Assembly: GCA_009746045.1 (NCBI GenBank)
Contig: RPFO01000800.1
Span: 56,894 to 120,893 of the forward strand
Direction: 5' to 3'
DNA length: 64,000 nt
Origin: Mesostigma viride
Taxonomy: Eukaryota; Streptophyta; Mesostigmatophyceae; Mesostigmatales; Mesostigmataceae
Positions 50,916 through 61,712 of the stretch are shown in pieces. Position 1 is the stretch's first letter; every line of letters starts with the position of its first letter. Both the position numbers and the translations under genes were made by a program. The notes beneath the pieces are model-generated. The model did not search any database, was not told the DNA's origin, and saw only the letters and a program-made list of their open reading frames with translations.

Positions 50916-51558
50916 TGTCTGACATTGTCTCTGATGGAGAGATGTCTATCTGGGGTTTTCATCTCAGTCTGAGGTTTCCCCAGATCTGTGGTTTGTGGGC
51001 GGGGTTCGATTCCCTGGTGCCGTCTTAAGGCGGAGTTTCACGGACTGGCTGACCCATCCACCATGCTGGTGAGGTGGCGACAGGTCCCCTGATTTTCCAC
51101 GGTTGGAACGAGTAGAGGAGCTTGTGTTTTGCATGTGCTTCGCGTAGATGTTGTGTCTGGTTCGATAAGGGGCAGCAGACCGGCGCCGACTCCCGTCTGG
51201 GGGTCAGCAATGTTTTCTGATGAGCTGTTGTGGGTGATCTGTGGGTTTTCGCCTAAGGTCCTGAAGGTTGTACATACTTCTCAAGTTCTTAACTGAACAC
51301 CTATGGGCTGCCACAGTTGGCCAACCTCTTGTACATGGGTAACACAACGAGCCTCCCGTGAAGGGATAGGGACTCATTGTAATTTGTTTGTGCTCCTGAG
51401 CCAGTATGGGTGCTATGTGCATATAATAAGGAATCCAAGCTGACTGTCATGCCCAGCGGGTTGTGACTTGTAGTCTGGGGAGGATATCCAGTACCCATTG
51501 TGTGTGTTTGTATGTAGACTTGTGTGAGCTGCTACAGCTCAAGAAAAGAAAGGATTGG
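50916..51558 (+). other. Non-coding 3' part of element O with T-arm-like motif
   Basis: GGGCGGGGTTCGATTCCCTGG at 50,998-51,018 is identical to the motif in elements 1 and 2, although the surrounding sequence is not alike. A weaker GACCGGCGCCGACTCCCGTC follows at about 51,180. The segment ends with the polypurine tract at 51,541-51,558. Confidence 0.6.
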
Positions 51559-52257
51559 AGTTAACGCCAAGCGCATTGGCGTGATCCTGATTCGGCATAT
51601 CTCTGCGATTCCAGCGGCACCGGAACGAGTTCATTCCGACAAGTATCAAGAAAGTTATGGCGTTCCGACTTCCCGGTCGCGCGCGAGCGCGAGCCGGCTG
51701 TTCTTCTAAGTCGGACGTGAATATTTGCCGACGACATATGGGGTCGACAGTAATTCCTGGGCTGACAGGAATTAGGTGCTGTACCTACGACGGTATTGGA
51801 TTAATACGTCGTACGCAGGAAATAGGAACCTTAACCTGTGGTCTGTTGGTACCGCAGGCTTAGTCCTGGACTTCTAGGTGCAGATGCAATAATCACTGTG
51901 GTGACTGTACTCTGTGGTCACTGTGCCTGTATGGCAGACCTACTGTATAGGAACTGGGCGCTGTACAGGTAGTGAATACTGTACCGGGAGTGTTATTACT
52001 GAGCAGGCCTCCTAGGCTGCTCAGGACTAGCAAGCACAGTGCACAAGTATATAAACAATAGGCCAGTGCCAAATGGGCATCTCTTGCGAGCCCGCCTCAC
52101 GTGTTGTGCCTTGACTTGGCAAGCTCGTGTACAAGCCTCAAGTGTGTGAGCGCTGTAACATTATCCGATTTTAACAAAGCTCCGTTTCCAACCATATTCA
52201 CACATTGCTGCATTGCAACCATATCCTTCACATTGCGTGTGATAAGAACGTTTAACT
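51559..52257 (+). repeat. 3' LTR of element O
   Basis: 699 bp, apparently identical to 31,671-32,369. TATATAAA at 52,048 could drive transcription into the 3' part of the split gene. Confidence 0.95.
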
Positions 52258-52261
52258 TTAC

Positions 52262-52427
52262 TGGTTCCAAGATCTTATCCTACTCGATGCCAAGCAGGCT
52301 GGCGAAGGGTATCCCAGTACGTACTTTGAAACTTGATGCCGCAAAACAACTACAACTTCGTTTTAACCCTTTAGCCGTTTTGAGTGATATTTACAGCGGA
52401 CATTACATTTTTGTTGCTACGGGATGA
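52262..52427 (+). pseudogene. 3' part of the small gene split by element O
   Basis: It continues in frame from the 5' part at 31,630-31,670: GSKILSYSMPSRLAKGIPVR, later LQLRFNPLAVLSDIYSGHY, ending at TGA 52,425-52,427. An LTR-initiated transcript could still include this frame. Confidence 0.6.
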
Positions 52428-52548
52428 GAATTGAGCTTTGTAATGCTAGCAGGTGTCACCAACCAAACTGTCCGCTATTTGTAGTGGGCATTTATTGTTA
52501 GAGCTTGCAGCTGGGTCCCTGCTCCTCCACATGCAACCTTGGTGTTCA

Positions 52549-52638
52549 TGAGCCCTTTACTAGCTTCCTTTATGTCAGGGGGTGCTATATTCATGAGCCC
52601 TTTACTAGCTTCCTTTATGTCAGGGGGTGCTATATTTG
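52549..52638. repeat. 45-bp tandem duplication
   Basis: Two exact copies starting CATGAGCCCTTTACTAGCTT, 45 bp apart. Confidence 0.9.
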
Positions 52639-53260
52639 GCACCCATAGGACATTGCAATGTGACCAATGACATGACCCCCAAGGTGGTGAATATATGTGT
52701 GTGCTTGTGTCCTATAATGGACCATAACTAACTATTAGGTTGGTTTGTGGACATTATCATGGAAAGTGACAATTGCCCGGTTTTTATAGCGGGCAGTTGG
52801 ACACGGTTTTAAGGGTTGACCTAATAGCTTTGTCAGATGTGTGTGCTGCACCGCACCGCTTGCTAACATATTCGGCGGATTTCTTCTTTGTCGTCTGCGT
52901 GTCACAGCGTGCTTGTACGCACAACCACCCGCGTTCCCCTCCGCCGGCGCCCCGCCGCCGGCGCCCCCACCGCCGGGCTCTCCGCCGCCACCGTTGTTGC
53001 CCCCTCCCGCCGCCGGCCCTTCCGCGCCGTCGGAAGCTGCAGCGGCAGCACAGCAAATGCCCCCTCCCCCCGCACCATCGTCGGGGCAAGAGGCGCGCGG
53101 CGTTCATGCAGCAAAGGCGGCGAAGGAGCGGAGGAAATCGGCGGCTTCTGGGTCATCGGGTTCCGATGCCGCGACGGCAGCAACTGGAAAAGCAACCCAC
53201 CACACACTGCCAGCTGTCCGGGTAGGTGTTACGCACAAGGATGTGATTTTCTTGCGCCAT
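52639..53260. other. Flank of the hexamer array, uncertain coding potential
   Basis: AT-rich to about 52,850, then GC-rich. A Pro/Ala-rich frame is open from 52,841 (LANIFGGFLLC, then PPPAPPPPGSPPPP) and passes into the hexamer array, but all six frames are open in that array, so openness there proves nothing. The last 40 bases (GATGTGATTTTCTTGCGCCA) are the left half of a 46-bp palindrome unit. Confidence 0.4.
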
Positions 53261-56200
53261 CCTTGTCCTTGTCCTTGTCCTTGTCCTTGTCCTTGTCCTT
53301 GTCCTTGTCCTTGTCCTTGTCCTTGTCCTTGTCCTTGTCCTTGTCCTTGTCCTTGTCCTTGTCCTTGTCCTTGTCCTTGTCCTTGTCCTTGTCCTTGTCC
53401 TTGTCCTTGTCCTTGTCCTTGTCCTTGTCCTTGTCCTTGTCCTTGTCCTTGTCCTTGTCCTTGTCCTTGTCCTTGTCCTTGTCCTTGTCCTTGTCCTTGT
53501 CCTTGTCCTTGTCCTTGTCCTTGTCCTTGTCCTTGTCCTTGTCCTTGTCCTTGTCCTTGTCCTTGTCCTTGTCCTTGTCCTTGTCCTTGTCCTTGTCCTT
53601 GTCCTTGTCCTTGTCCTTGTCCTTGTGCTTGTCCTTGTCCTTGTCCTTGTCCTTGTCCAGCACGTTGTCCTTGTCCTTGTCCTTGTCCTTGTCCTTGTAC
53701 TTGTCCTTGTCCTTGTCCTTGTCCTTGTCCTTGTCCTTGTCCTTGTCCTTGTCCTTGTCCTTGTCCTTGTCCTTGTCCTTGTCCTTGTCCTTGTCCTTGT
53801 CCTTGTCCTTGTCCTTGTCCTTGTCCTTGTCCTTGTCATTGTCCTTGTCCTTGTCCTTGTCCTTGTCCTTGTCCTTGTCCTTGTCCTTGTCCTTGTCCTT
53901 GTCCTTGTCCTTGTCCTTGTCCTTGTCCTTGTCCTTGTCCTTGTCCTTGTCCTTGTCCTTGTCCTTGTCCTTGTCCTTGTCCTTGTCCTTGTCCTTGTCC
54001 TTGTCCTTGTCCTTGTCCTTGTGCCAGCACCTTGTCCTTGTCCTTGTCCTTGTGCCAGCACCTTGTCCTTGTCCTTGTCCTTGTCCTTGTCCTTGTCCTT
54101 GTCCTTGTCCTTGTCCTTGTCCTTGTCCTCGTCCTCGTCCTCGTCCTTGTCCTTGTCCTTGTCCTTGTCCTTGTCCTTGTCCTTGTCCTTGTCCTTGTCC
54201 TTGTCCTTGTCCTTGTCCTTGTCCTTGTCCTTGTCCTTGTCCTCGTCCTCGTCCTCGTCCTTGTCCTTGTCCTTGTCCTTGTCCTTGTCCTTGTCCTTGT
54301 CCTTGTCCTTGTCCTTGTCCTTGTCCTTGTCCTTGTCCTTGTCCTTGTCCTTGTCCTTGTCCTTGTCCTTGTCCTTGTCCTTGTCCTTGTCCTTGTCCTT
54401 GTCCTTGTCCTTGTCCTTGTCCTTGTCCTTGTCCTTGTCCTTGTCCTTGTCCTTGTCCTTGTCCTTGTCCTTGTCCTTGTCCTTGTCCTTGTCCTTGTCC
54501 TTGTCCTTGTCCTTGTCCTTGTCCTTGTCCTTGTCCTTGTCCTTGTCCTTGTCCTTGTCCTTGTCCTCGTCCTTGTCCTTGTCCTTGTCCTTGTCCTTGT
54601 CCTTGTCCTTGTCCTTGTCCTTGTCCTTGTCCTTGTCCTTGTCCTTGTCCTTGTCCTTGTCCTTGTCCTTGTCCTTGTCCTTGTCCTTGTCCTTGTCCTT
54701 GTCCTTGTCCTTGTCCTTGTCCTTGTCCTTGTCCTTGTCCTTGTCCTTGTCCTTGTCCTTGTCCTTGTCCTTGTCCTTGTCCTTGTCCTTGTCCTTGTCC
54801 TTGTCCTTGTCCTTGTCCTTGTCCTTGTCCTTGTCCTTGTCCTTGTCCTTGTCCTTGTCCTTGTCCTTGTCCTTGTCCTTGTCCTTGTCCTTGTCCTTGT
54901 CCTTGTCCTTGTGCCAGCACCTTGTCCTTGTCCTTGTCCTTGCCCTTGTCCTTGTCCTTGTCCTTGTCCTTGTCCTTGTCCTTGTCCTTGTCCTTGTCCT
55001 GTCCTTGTCCTTGTCCTTGTCCTTGTCCTTGTCCTTGTCCTTGTCCTTGTCCTTGCCCTTGTCCTTGTCCTTGTCCTTGTCCTTGTCCTTGTCCTTGTCC
55101 TCGTCCTCGTCCTCGTCCTTGTCCTTGTCCTTGTCCTTGTCCTTGTCCTTGTCCTTGTCCTTGTCCTTGCCCTTGTCCTTGTCCTTGTCCTTGTCCTTGT
55201 CCTTGTCCTTGTCCTTGTCCTTGTCCTTGTCCTTGTCCTTGTCCTTGTCCTTGTCCTTGTCCTTGTCCTTGTCCTTGTGCCAGCACCTTGTCCTTGTCCT
55301 TGTCCTTGTCCTTGTCCTTGTCCTTGTCCTTGTCCTTGTCCTTGTCCTTGTCCTTGTCCTTGTCCTTGCCCTTGTCCTTGTCCTTGTCCTTGTCCTTGTC
55401 CTTGTCCTTGTCCTCGTCCTCGTCCTCGTCCTTGTCCTTGTCCTTGTCCTTGTCCTTGTCCTTGTCCTTGTCCTTGTCCTTGTCCTTGTCCTTGTCCTTG
55501 TCCTTGTCCTTGTCCTTGTCCTTGTCCTTGTCCTTGTCCTTGTCCTTGTCCTTGTCCTTGTCCTTGTCCTTGTCCTTGTCCTTGTCCTTGTCCTTGTCCT
55601 TGTCCTTGTCCTTGTCCTTGTCCTTGTCCTTGTCCTTGTCCTTGTCCTTGTCCTTGTCCTTGTCCTTGTCCTTGTCCTTGTCCTTGTCCTTGTCCTTGTC
55701 CTTGTCCTTGTCCTTGTCCTTGTCCTTGTGCCAGCCTTTTCCTTGTCCTTGTCCTTGTCCAGCCTTGTCCTTGTCCTTGTCCTTGTCCTTGTCCTTGTCC
55801 TTGTCCTTGTCCTTGTCCTTGTCCTTGTCCTTGTCCTTGTCCTTGTCCTTGTCCTTGTCCTTGTCCTTGTCCTTGTCCTTGTCCTTGTCCTTGTCCTTGT
55901 CCTTGTCCTTGTCCTTGTCCTTGTCCTTGTCCTTGTCCTTGTCCTTGTCCTTGTCCTTGTCCTTGTCCTTGTCCTTGTCCTTGTCCTTGTCCTTGTCCTT
56001 GTCCTTGTCCTTGTCCTTGTCCTTGTCCTTGTCCTTGTCCTTGTCCTTGTCCTTGTCCTTGTCCTTGTCCTTGTCCTTGTCCTTGTCCAGCCTTGTCCTT
56101 GTCCTTGTCCTTGTCCTTGTCCTTGTCCTTGTCCTTGTCCTTGTCCTTGTCCTTGTCCTTGTCCTTGTCCTTGTCCTTGTCCTTGTCCTTGTCCTTGTCC

Positions 56201-56875
56201 TTGTCCTTGTCCTTGTCCTTGTCCTTGTCCTTGTCCTTGTCCTTGTCCTTGTCCTTGTCCTTGTCCTTGTCCTTGTCCAGCACGTTGTCCTTGTCCTTGT
56301 CCTTGTCCTTGTCCTTGTCCTTGTCCTTGTCCTTGTCCTTGTCCTTGTCCTTGTCCTTGTCCTTGTCCTTGTCCTTGTCCTTGTCCTTGTCCTTGTCCTT
56401 GTCCTTGTCCTTGTCCTTGTCCTTGTCCTTGTCCTCGTCCTTGTCCTCGTCCTTGTCCTTGTCCTTGTCCTTGTCCTTGTCCTTGTCCTTGTCCTTGTCC
56501 TTGTCCTTGTCCTTGTCCTTGTCCTTGTCCTTGTGCCAGCACGTTGTCCTTGTCCTTGTCCTTGTCCTTGTCCTTGTCCTTGTCCTTGTCCTTGTCCTCG
56601 TCCTCGTCCTCGTCCTTGTCCTTGTCCTTGTCCTTGTCCTTGTCCTTGTCCTTGTCCTTGTCCTTGCCCTTGTCCTTGTCCTTGTCCTTGTCCTTGTCCT
56701 TGTCCTTGTCCTTGTCCTTGTCCTTGTCCTCGTCCTCGTCCTCGTCCTTGTCCTTGTCCTTGTCCTTGTCCTTGTCCTTGTCCTTGCCCTTGTCCTTGTC
56801 CTTGTCCTTGTCCTTGTCCTTGTCCTTGTCCTTGTCCTCGTCCTCGTCCTCGTCCTTGTCCTTGTCCTTGTCCTT

Positions 56876-56912
<37 letters not shown>

Positions 56913-58020
56913 GCCTTGTCGTTGGCCTTGTCCTTGTCCTTGTCCTTGTCCTTGTCCTTGTCCTTGTCCTTGTCCTTGTCCTTGTCCTTGTCCTTGTCCT
57001 TGTCCTTGTCCTTGTCCTTGTCCTTGTCCTTGTCCTTGTCCTTGTCCTTGTCCTTGTCCTTGTCCTTATCCTCGTCCTTGTCCTCGTCCTTGTCCTTGTC
57101 CTTGTCCTTGTGCTTGTCCTCGTCCTCGTCCTCGTCCTTGTCCTTGTCCTTGTCCTTGTCCTTGTCCTCGTCCTCGTCCTTGTCCTTGTCCTTGTCCTTG
57201 TCCTTGTCCTTGTCCTTGTCCTCGTCCTCGTCCTCGTGCTTGTCCTTGTCCTTGTCCTTGTCCTTGTCCTTGTCCTTGTCCTTGTCCTTGTCCTTGTCCT
57301 TGTCCTTGCCCTTGTCCTTGTCCTTGTCCTTGTCCTTGTCCTTGTCCTTGTCCTTGTCCTTGTCCTTGTCCTTGTCCTTGTCCTTGTCCTTGTCCTTGTC
57401 CTTGTCCTTGTCCTTGTCCTTGTCCTTGTCCTTGTCCTTGTCCTTGTCCTTGTCCTTGCCCTTGTCCTTGTCCTTGTCCTTGTCCTTGTCCTTGTCCTTG
57501 TCCTTGTCCTCGTCCTCGTCCTCGTCCTTGTCCTTGTCCTTGTCCTTGTCCTTGTCCTTGTCCTTGTCCTTGTCCTTGTCCTTGTCCTTGTCCTTGTCCT
57601 TGTGCCAGCACCTTGTCCTTGTCCTTGTCCTTGTGCCAGCACCTTGTCCTTGTCCTTGTCCTTGTCCTTGTCCTTGTCCTTGTCCTTGTCCTTGTCCTTG
57701 TCCTTGTCCTTGTCCTTGTCCTTGTCCTTGTCCTTGTCCTTGTCCTTGTCCTTGTCCTTGTCCTTGTGCCAGCACCTTGTCCTTGTCCTTGTCCTTGTGC
57801 CAGCACCTTGTCCTTGTCCTTGTCCTTGTCCTTGTCCTTGTCCTTGTGCCAGCACCTTGTCCTTGTCCTTGTCCTTGTCCTTGTCCTTGTCCTTGTCCTT
57901 GTCCTTGTCCTTGTCCTTGTCCTTGTCCTTGTCCTTGTCCTTGTCCTTGTCCTTGTCCTGTCCTTGTCCTTGTCCTTGTCCTTGTCCTTGTCCTTGTCCT
58001 TGTCCTTGTCCTTGTCCTTT
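53261..58020. repeat. TTGTCC hexamer satellite, 4.76 kb
   Basis: Nearly pure TTGTCC, about 790 copies, with TCGTCC clusters (often three in a row) and about a dozen interruptions of the form TTGTGCCAGCACC or TTGTCCAGC. Because a hexamer without stop trinucleotides is read in two codons per frame, all six frames stay open (Leu-Ser, Cys-Pro, Val-Leu; Gly-Gln, Asp-Lys, Thr-Arg). The repeated interruptions show amplification of larger segments. Not regarded as coding. Confidence 0.97.
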
Positions 58021-58024
58021 TCTT

Positions 58025-58741
58025 GCTTGATTTTCTTGCGCCTACGGCCGTTGCAATCTGGAAATTAGGGTGTTATTTTTTTTTTGCCCAACGGCCGTCG
58101 GAACCTGTAAATTAGGGTGTGATTTTCATGCGCCAACGGCCGTTGGAACCTGGAAATTAGGGTGTTATTTTTCTGTCGCCAACGGCCGTTGGAAACTGGA
58201 AATTAGGGTGTCATTTTCTGCGCCAACGGCCGTTGGAACCTGTAAATTAGGGTGTGATTTTCATGCGCCAACGGCCGTTGGAACCTGTAAATTAGGGTGT
58301 GATTTTCATGCGCCAACGGCCGTTGGAACCTGGAAATTAGGGTGTTATTTTTCTGTCGCCAACGGCCGTTGGAACATGGAAATGAAGGTGTCATTTTTCT
58401 CGCGCCAACGGCCGTTGGAACCTGCATGGAAATTAGGGTGTGATTTTTCTTGCGCCAACGGCCGTTGGAACCTGGAAAATAGGATGTGATTTTTCTTGCG
58501 CCAACGGCCGTTGGAACCTGGAAATTAGGGTGTCATTTTTCTCGCGCCAACGGCCGTTGGAACCTGGAAATTAGGGTGTTATTTTTCTGTCGCCAACGGC
58601 CGTTGGAACCTGGAAATTAGGGTGTGATTTTCATGCGCCAACGGCCGTTGGAACCTGTAAATTAGGGTGTGATTTTCATGCGCCAACGGCCGTTGGAACC
58701 TGGAAATTAGGGTGTTATTTTTCCGGCGACGGCCGTTGGAA
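58025..58741. repeat. 46-bp palindrome repeat, array 1 (about 16 copies)
   Basis: The unit contains GCCAACGGCCGTTGGAACCT, GGAAATTAGGGTGTGATTTT and TCTTGC. Spacing is 44-48 bp. It lies directly upstream of the gene at 58,769, whose leader includes the last, partial unit. Confidence 0.95.
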
Positions 58742-58768
58742 CATAGTACTGACCTTCCGGCTATCTGT

Positions 58769-59986
58769 ATGTTTTTTGCATGTGATCAGGGGCGTCCGTC
58801 CAGGCCGAGAACGGACGAAGAGCGGAGGAGGTTGGCTTACAAGATTGAACATGGGGTGGCGGAAAGGGAGGTCACAACATTTTTTGAGGAATGGCGCCAA
58901 CGAGCACCGGGCACCGACTTATGGTCGGTGATTGTGAAGACCTTTGAGAGGAAGGGGCTGCTGACGACACGTGCTGGAAATGCGAAGCCCAGCATTTTGG
59001 ACTCCTGGGAGCCAGCGCCGTCCTCTCAAGTGCACGACAAGAATCTAACTGACACCATACAGGCGGCGTTTCATCTGCGGCAGAAGATACGCCTAGTTCC
59101 AGACGATGTCGACATCGTGGGGGGGTCCGCGATTGCGACTCAAGTACGGGCCCCCACGGAGAACTTGTGCCAACTCCCGGAACTCATGCGGCATCGGACG
59201 GTGACGGTGCGGAATTGTAGGGGGCTCGCGCCGTGGTTCGTGGGGGCCGGCACAAGTCTGACAAAAGCAAAATGTGCCGTGCCGATCTTCCGGTTTGCGT
59301 GGCAGGTGCTGGCAGACCGTGATCCAGGTCTCTACAATTTATGGGTGCAGAGGAGTGAAAAGGTTCCTTACCACATTAAAATACTGACGGGGGACGACAG
59401 TGACCGTGCCGTGCAGAGGTTCGGATACTATCGTTCGCCAACGGCCGAGGAAGCCATGTCCATTCTCCGGACGGACTCCCTGAAGGACATGGCGGCCGCT
59501 TGCTCAGACGAGTTGATCACCATGGAGTTGGATCCGTCCGAGTGGTCAAATGAATCTGAGCGTGAGGCAGTAGTTGACCTGACGAAATCCGCGCTGGGGA
59601 GCTTGAACATCTCGGACCATGCCGGCCTTAAGGGTAAATTTCGAGACCAGACGCCTTGCGTGTTTGTGCAGTTTGCCGTGCTGGACGGCAACCACTACAC
59701 ACAGATGTTGAAGTCCGTGATTTTCGAGGGCTCTGACGAGCAAGTGAGTACTGCGATAGCTGGCGAGATTGCGGGTAAACAAAAGGGCAAGTTCGTGGAG
59801 ACAACCGACGAGGCGTTTGATTTGTGGAGGGGGTTGGTGAGGGACGCGGAGAAGTTCAAGTACACCAATCTGGACGTGCTCAAGGGCTGGGAGGTGGAGG
59901 GGGAAGCACTGATCCCGCCCATGAAGGACATGCGGACGCAAAAGGTAAATATAACGGATCGGGTGTGGGAACGTTTTAGGCACTAG
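58769..59986 (+). CDS. Unrecognised 405-residue protein
   Basis: An intact frame begins MFFACDQGRPSRPRTDEERR. If the GTGATCAG at 58,783-58,790 is a splice acceptor (a CTGAC branch-like motif lies 40 bases upstream), translation would start elsewhere. No membrane segment or signal peptide. The protein is mixed alpha/beta by composition, with notable segments FRFAWQVLADRDPGLYNLWV, SDRAVQRFGYYRSPTAEEAM and TPCVFVQFAVLDGNHYTQML. It is framed by 46-bp palindrome arrays on both sides (58.0-58.7 and 60.0-60.5 kb), so it may be a separately regulated or mobilised unit. I do not recognise a family. Confidence 0.65.
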   Translation: MFFACDQGRPSRPRTDEERRRLAYKIEHGVAEREVTTFFEEWRQRAPGTDLWSVIVKTFERKGLLTTRAGNAKPSILDSWEPAPSSQVHDKNLTDTIQAAFHLRQKIRLVPDDVDIVGGSAIATQVRAPTENLCQLPELMRHRTVTVRNCRGLAPWFVGAGTSLTKAKCAVPIFRFAWQVLADRDPGLYNLWVQRSEKVPYHIKILTGDDSDRAVQRFGYYRSPTAEEAMSILRTDSLKDMAAACSDELITMELDPSEWSNESEREAVVDLTKSALGSLNISDHAGLKGKFRDQTPCVFVQFAVLDGNHYTQMLKSVIFEGSDEQVSTAIAGEIAGKQKGKFVETTDEAFDLWRGLVRDAEKFKYTNLDVLKGWEVEGEALIPPMKDMRTQKVNITDRVWERFRH

Positions 59987-59995
59987 ATGTTATTT

Positions 59996-60475
59996 TTCTT
60001 GCGCCAACGGCCGTTGGAACCTGGAAATTAGGGTGTGATTTTTCTTGCGCCAACGGCCGTTGGAACCTGGAAATTAGTGTGTGATTTTTCTTGCGCCAAC
60101 GGCCGTTGGAACCTGGAAATTAGGGTGTCATTTTTCCTGCGCCAACGGCCGTTGGAACCTGGAAATTTGGTTGATATTTTTCTTGCGCCAACGGCCGTTG
60201 GAACCTGGAAATTCGGTCGACATTTTTCTTGCGCCAACGGCCGTTGGAGCCTGGAAATTAGGGTGTGATTTTTCTTGCGCCAACGGCCGTTGGAACCTGG
60301 AAATTAGTGTGTGATTTTTCTTGCGCCAACGGCCGTTGGAACCTGGAAATTAGGGTGTGATTTTTCTTGCGCCAACGGCCGTTGGAACCTGGAAATTAGG
60401 GTGTGATTTTTCTTGCGCCAACGGCCGTTGGAAACTGGAAATTAGGGTGTGATTTTTGTTCGGGAACGGCCGATC
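59996..60475. repeat. 46-bp palindrome repeat, array 2 (10 copies)
   Basis: Palindromes at 60,004, 60,050, 60,096, 60,141 and so on to 60,418, then a degenerate half (GAACGGCCGATC) at 60,463. Very regular compared with array 1. Confidence 0.95.
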
Positions 60476-60555
60476 TTCCAAAGTGTAAGGACAAAATGTC
60501 AGGTCGTGTGTTGTATGACCGTTTTTTGTCTCAAACACTGATTCACATTTCATGC

Positions 60556-61068
60556 ATGCAGGGGAGAGAGGCGCATCGGAGGGTTGCCCTGATCGGAGGG
60601 GGGCTGAATGCAGAAGACGAGGCCGTTTCCAAAAAGTCGAGGGGGACGGCGCTGCTGGAAGTGCACAACTATTTCAAGACGCACATGGAGGAATCCTGGG
60701 ATAAGCCGGAGGTGCCCCTTCAGGACCAGAAAGAAATATGGAATTTGATTCATGGGGTTTCAAGCAGCACTGAGAAGGCAAGGAAGGACGGGGAGGGGGA
60801 GGAGGGTGGTGAGGAGCGGGTTGGAGGGCGATTGAACGAGGGTGGTTTGTCCGAATCGGAGAAAACCCAAGTCTACGACTTCATCTCGGCTGTGAAGGAT
60901 GAAACGGTCGCTCCGAACGACGACAGTAGATGTGGAATGCCGATTGAGGACAAGCTGGCCAAGGAGCTTGCAGAGTTTCTGGACATCGTGGCAGCGGACA
61001 AGCTGGACGGGGAGGGAAGGGTGATGAGGAAGGGGGGGGGATCAAACAGGAAGGGTGGAGGAGTCTAG
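60556..61068 (+). CDS. Unrecognised 170-residue charged protein
   Basis: Starts MQGREAHRRVALIGGG. The ATG overlaps GCATGCAG, which with CACTGATTCACATTTC upstream looks like a branch point and splice acceptor, so the first exon may lie elsewhere. The middle is a Glu/Gly-rich linker (GEGEEGGEERVGGR). The flanking helices share a motif: QKEIWNLIHGVSS and KTQVYDFISAV, both followed by acidic residues, suggesting two related helical units. The C-terminus is Gly/Lys-rich. The next gene starts 27 bases after the stop. Confidence 0.5.
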   Translation: MQGREAHRRVALIGGGLNAEDEAVSKKSRGTALLEVHNYFKTHMEESWDKPEVPLQDQKEIWNLIHGVSSSTEKARKDGEGEEGGEERVGGRLNEGGLSESEKTQVYDFISAVKDETVAPNDDSRCGMPIEDKLAKELAEFLDIVAADKLDGEGRVMRKGGGSNRKGGGV

Positions 61069-61094
61069 CCCGCTTTCGATTCTGGCCGTCTATC

Positions 61095-61712
61095 ATGGCA
61101 ACCGTGAAGGCCAAACACGTTCCTCCTCAGTGCTTGTATGACCTGACATACATGGCCAAGATCTTCTGCGAGGTGATGGTCCAGCTTTTCATGATCTACA
61201 ACCGCGATTTGGGGAAATACCCCGAACCACGCGACCTCGGCTGGTTGCCGATGCAGCCTTCGGAATCCGACAGCGCCCTTCAGAGGGTGGCCGATACGGT
61301 CGCTGTAGCTGCCAAGAGACTAAGGGCGGTTATCAGGCCAACGGGGAGGGACGATTCCACCTTCCCACTTGCACTGCTGGAGAGGACGGATTTTTGGACG
61401 ACCCACAAGGAGGAAACGAAATGGTGGGTCCTGATTGCGCCCGAACCCCCAACCGAACAGGCTGTGGTGCCCCAACCCGTACAGCCTGTGGCGGGGGCTG
61501 TGGTGGTGACGGGGGCTGTGCCGGAGGAAGGCCAAGCCGAACATGCCGAGGCAGAGGACGTCCAGTCGGGTCGCCAAAAAAAGGTGGGGGAGAAGCGGGA
61601 ACCCCCGCGGAAGTTTGGGTCGGAGGAGCTGGCATCCGAAATCGAGCAGCAGGGCCCGTGGATTTCTAAGAAAGTTTACGGGTCTGACGGGGACAGACCT
61701 GTGAGTTCATGA
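61095..61712 (+). CDS. Unrecognised 205-residue protein
   Basis: ATG at 61,095, intact. The N-terminal 120 residues look globular (LYDLTYMAKIFCEVMVQLFM is a hydrophobic helix, then YPEPRDLGWLPMQPSESD). Then come a Val/Pro linker and a basic tail (GRQKKVGEKREPPRKFG). The stop TGA shares bases with the ATG of the next frame (TCATGATGAAG). Such an overlap suggests either an in-line cassette or one gene broken by indels, since neighbouring frames show several homopolymer breaks. Confidence 0.5.
   Translation: MATVKAKHVPPQCLYDLTYMAKIFCEVMVQLFMIYNRDLGKYPEPRDLGWLPMQPSESDSALQRVADTVAVAAKRLRAVIRPTGRDDSTFPLALLERTDFWTTHKEETKWWVLIAPEPPTEQAVVPQPVQPVAGAVVVTGAVPEEGQAEHAEAEDVQSGRQKKVGEKREPPRKFGSEELASEIEQQGPWISKKVYGSDGDRPVSS

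Larger units (their letters stand above)
31671..52257 (+). mobile_element. LTR retrotransposon, element O (outer), with two nested elements
   Basis: 699-bp LTRs at 31,671-32,369 and 51,559-52,257 ending AGTTAA...TTAACT. The target duplication is TTAC (31,667-31,670 and 52,258-52,261; 5 bp if one mismatch is allowed). The element's own sequence is about 7.7 kb: 31,671-34,672, 39,671-43,069 and 50,916-52,257, plus the duplicated target bases of the nested elements. The rest is elements 1 and 2. The purine-rich AAGAAAAGAAAGGATTGG abuts the 3' LTR. The LTRs appear identical where compared, so the insertion is young, but pol carries a deletion and frameshifts. Confidence 0.95.

Noticed and set aside
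53261-58020. Hexamer array as an interstitial telomere
   Set aside because: TTGTCC does not resemble known TTAGGG or TTTAGGG telomere repeats and lacks a G-run; it begins and ends inside a local repeat unit.
52841-58115. Very long open frames (over 1,300 residues) on both strands
   Set aside because: They follow from the stop-free TTGTCC hexamer in all six frames; no domain or codon signal supports a gene inside the array.
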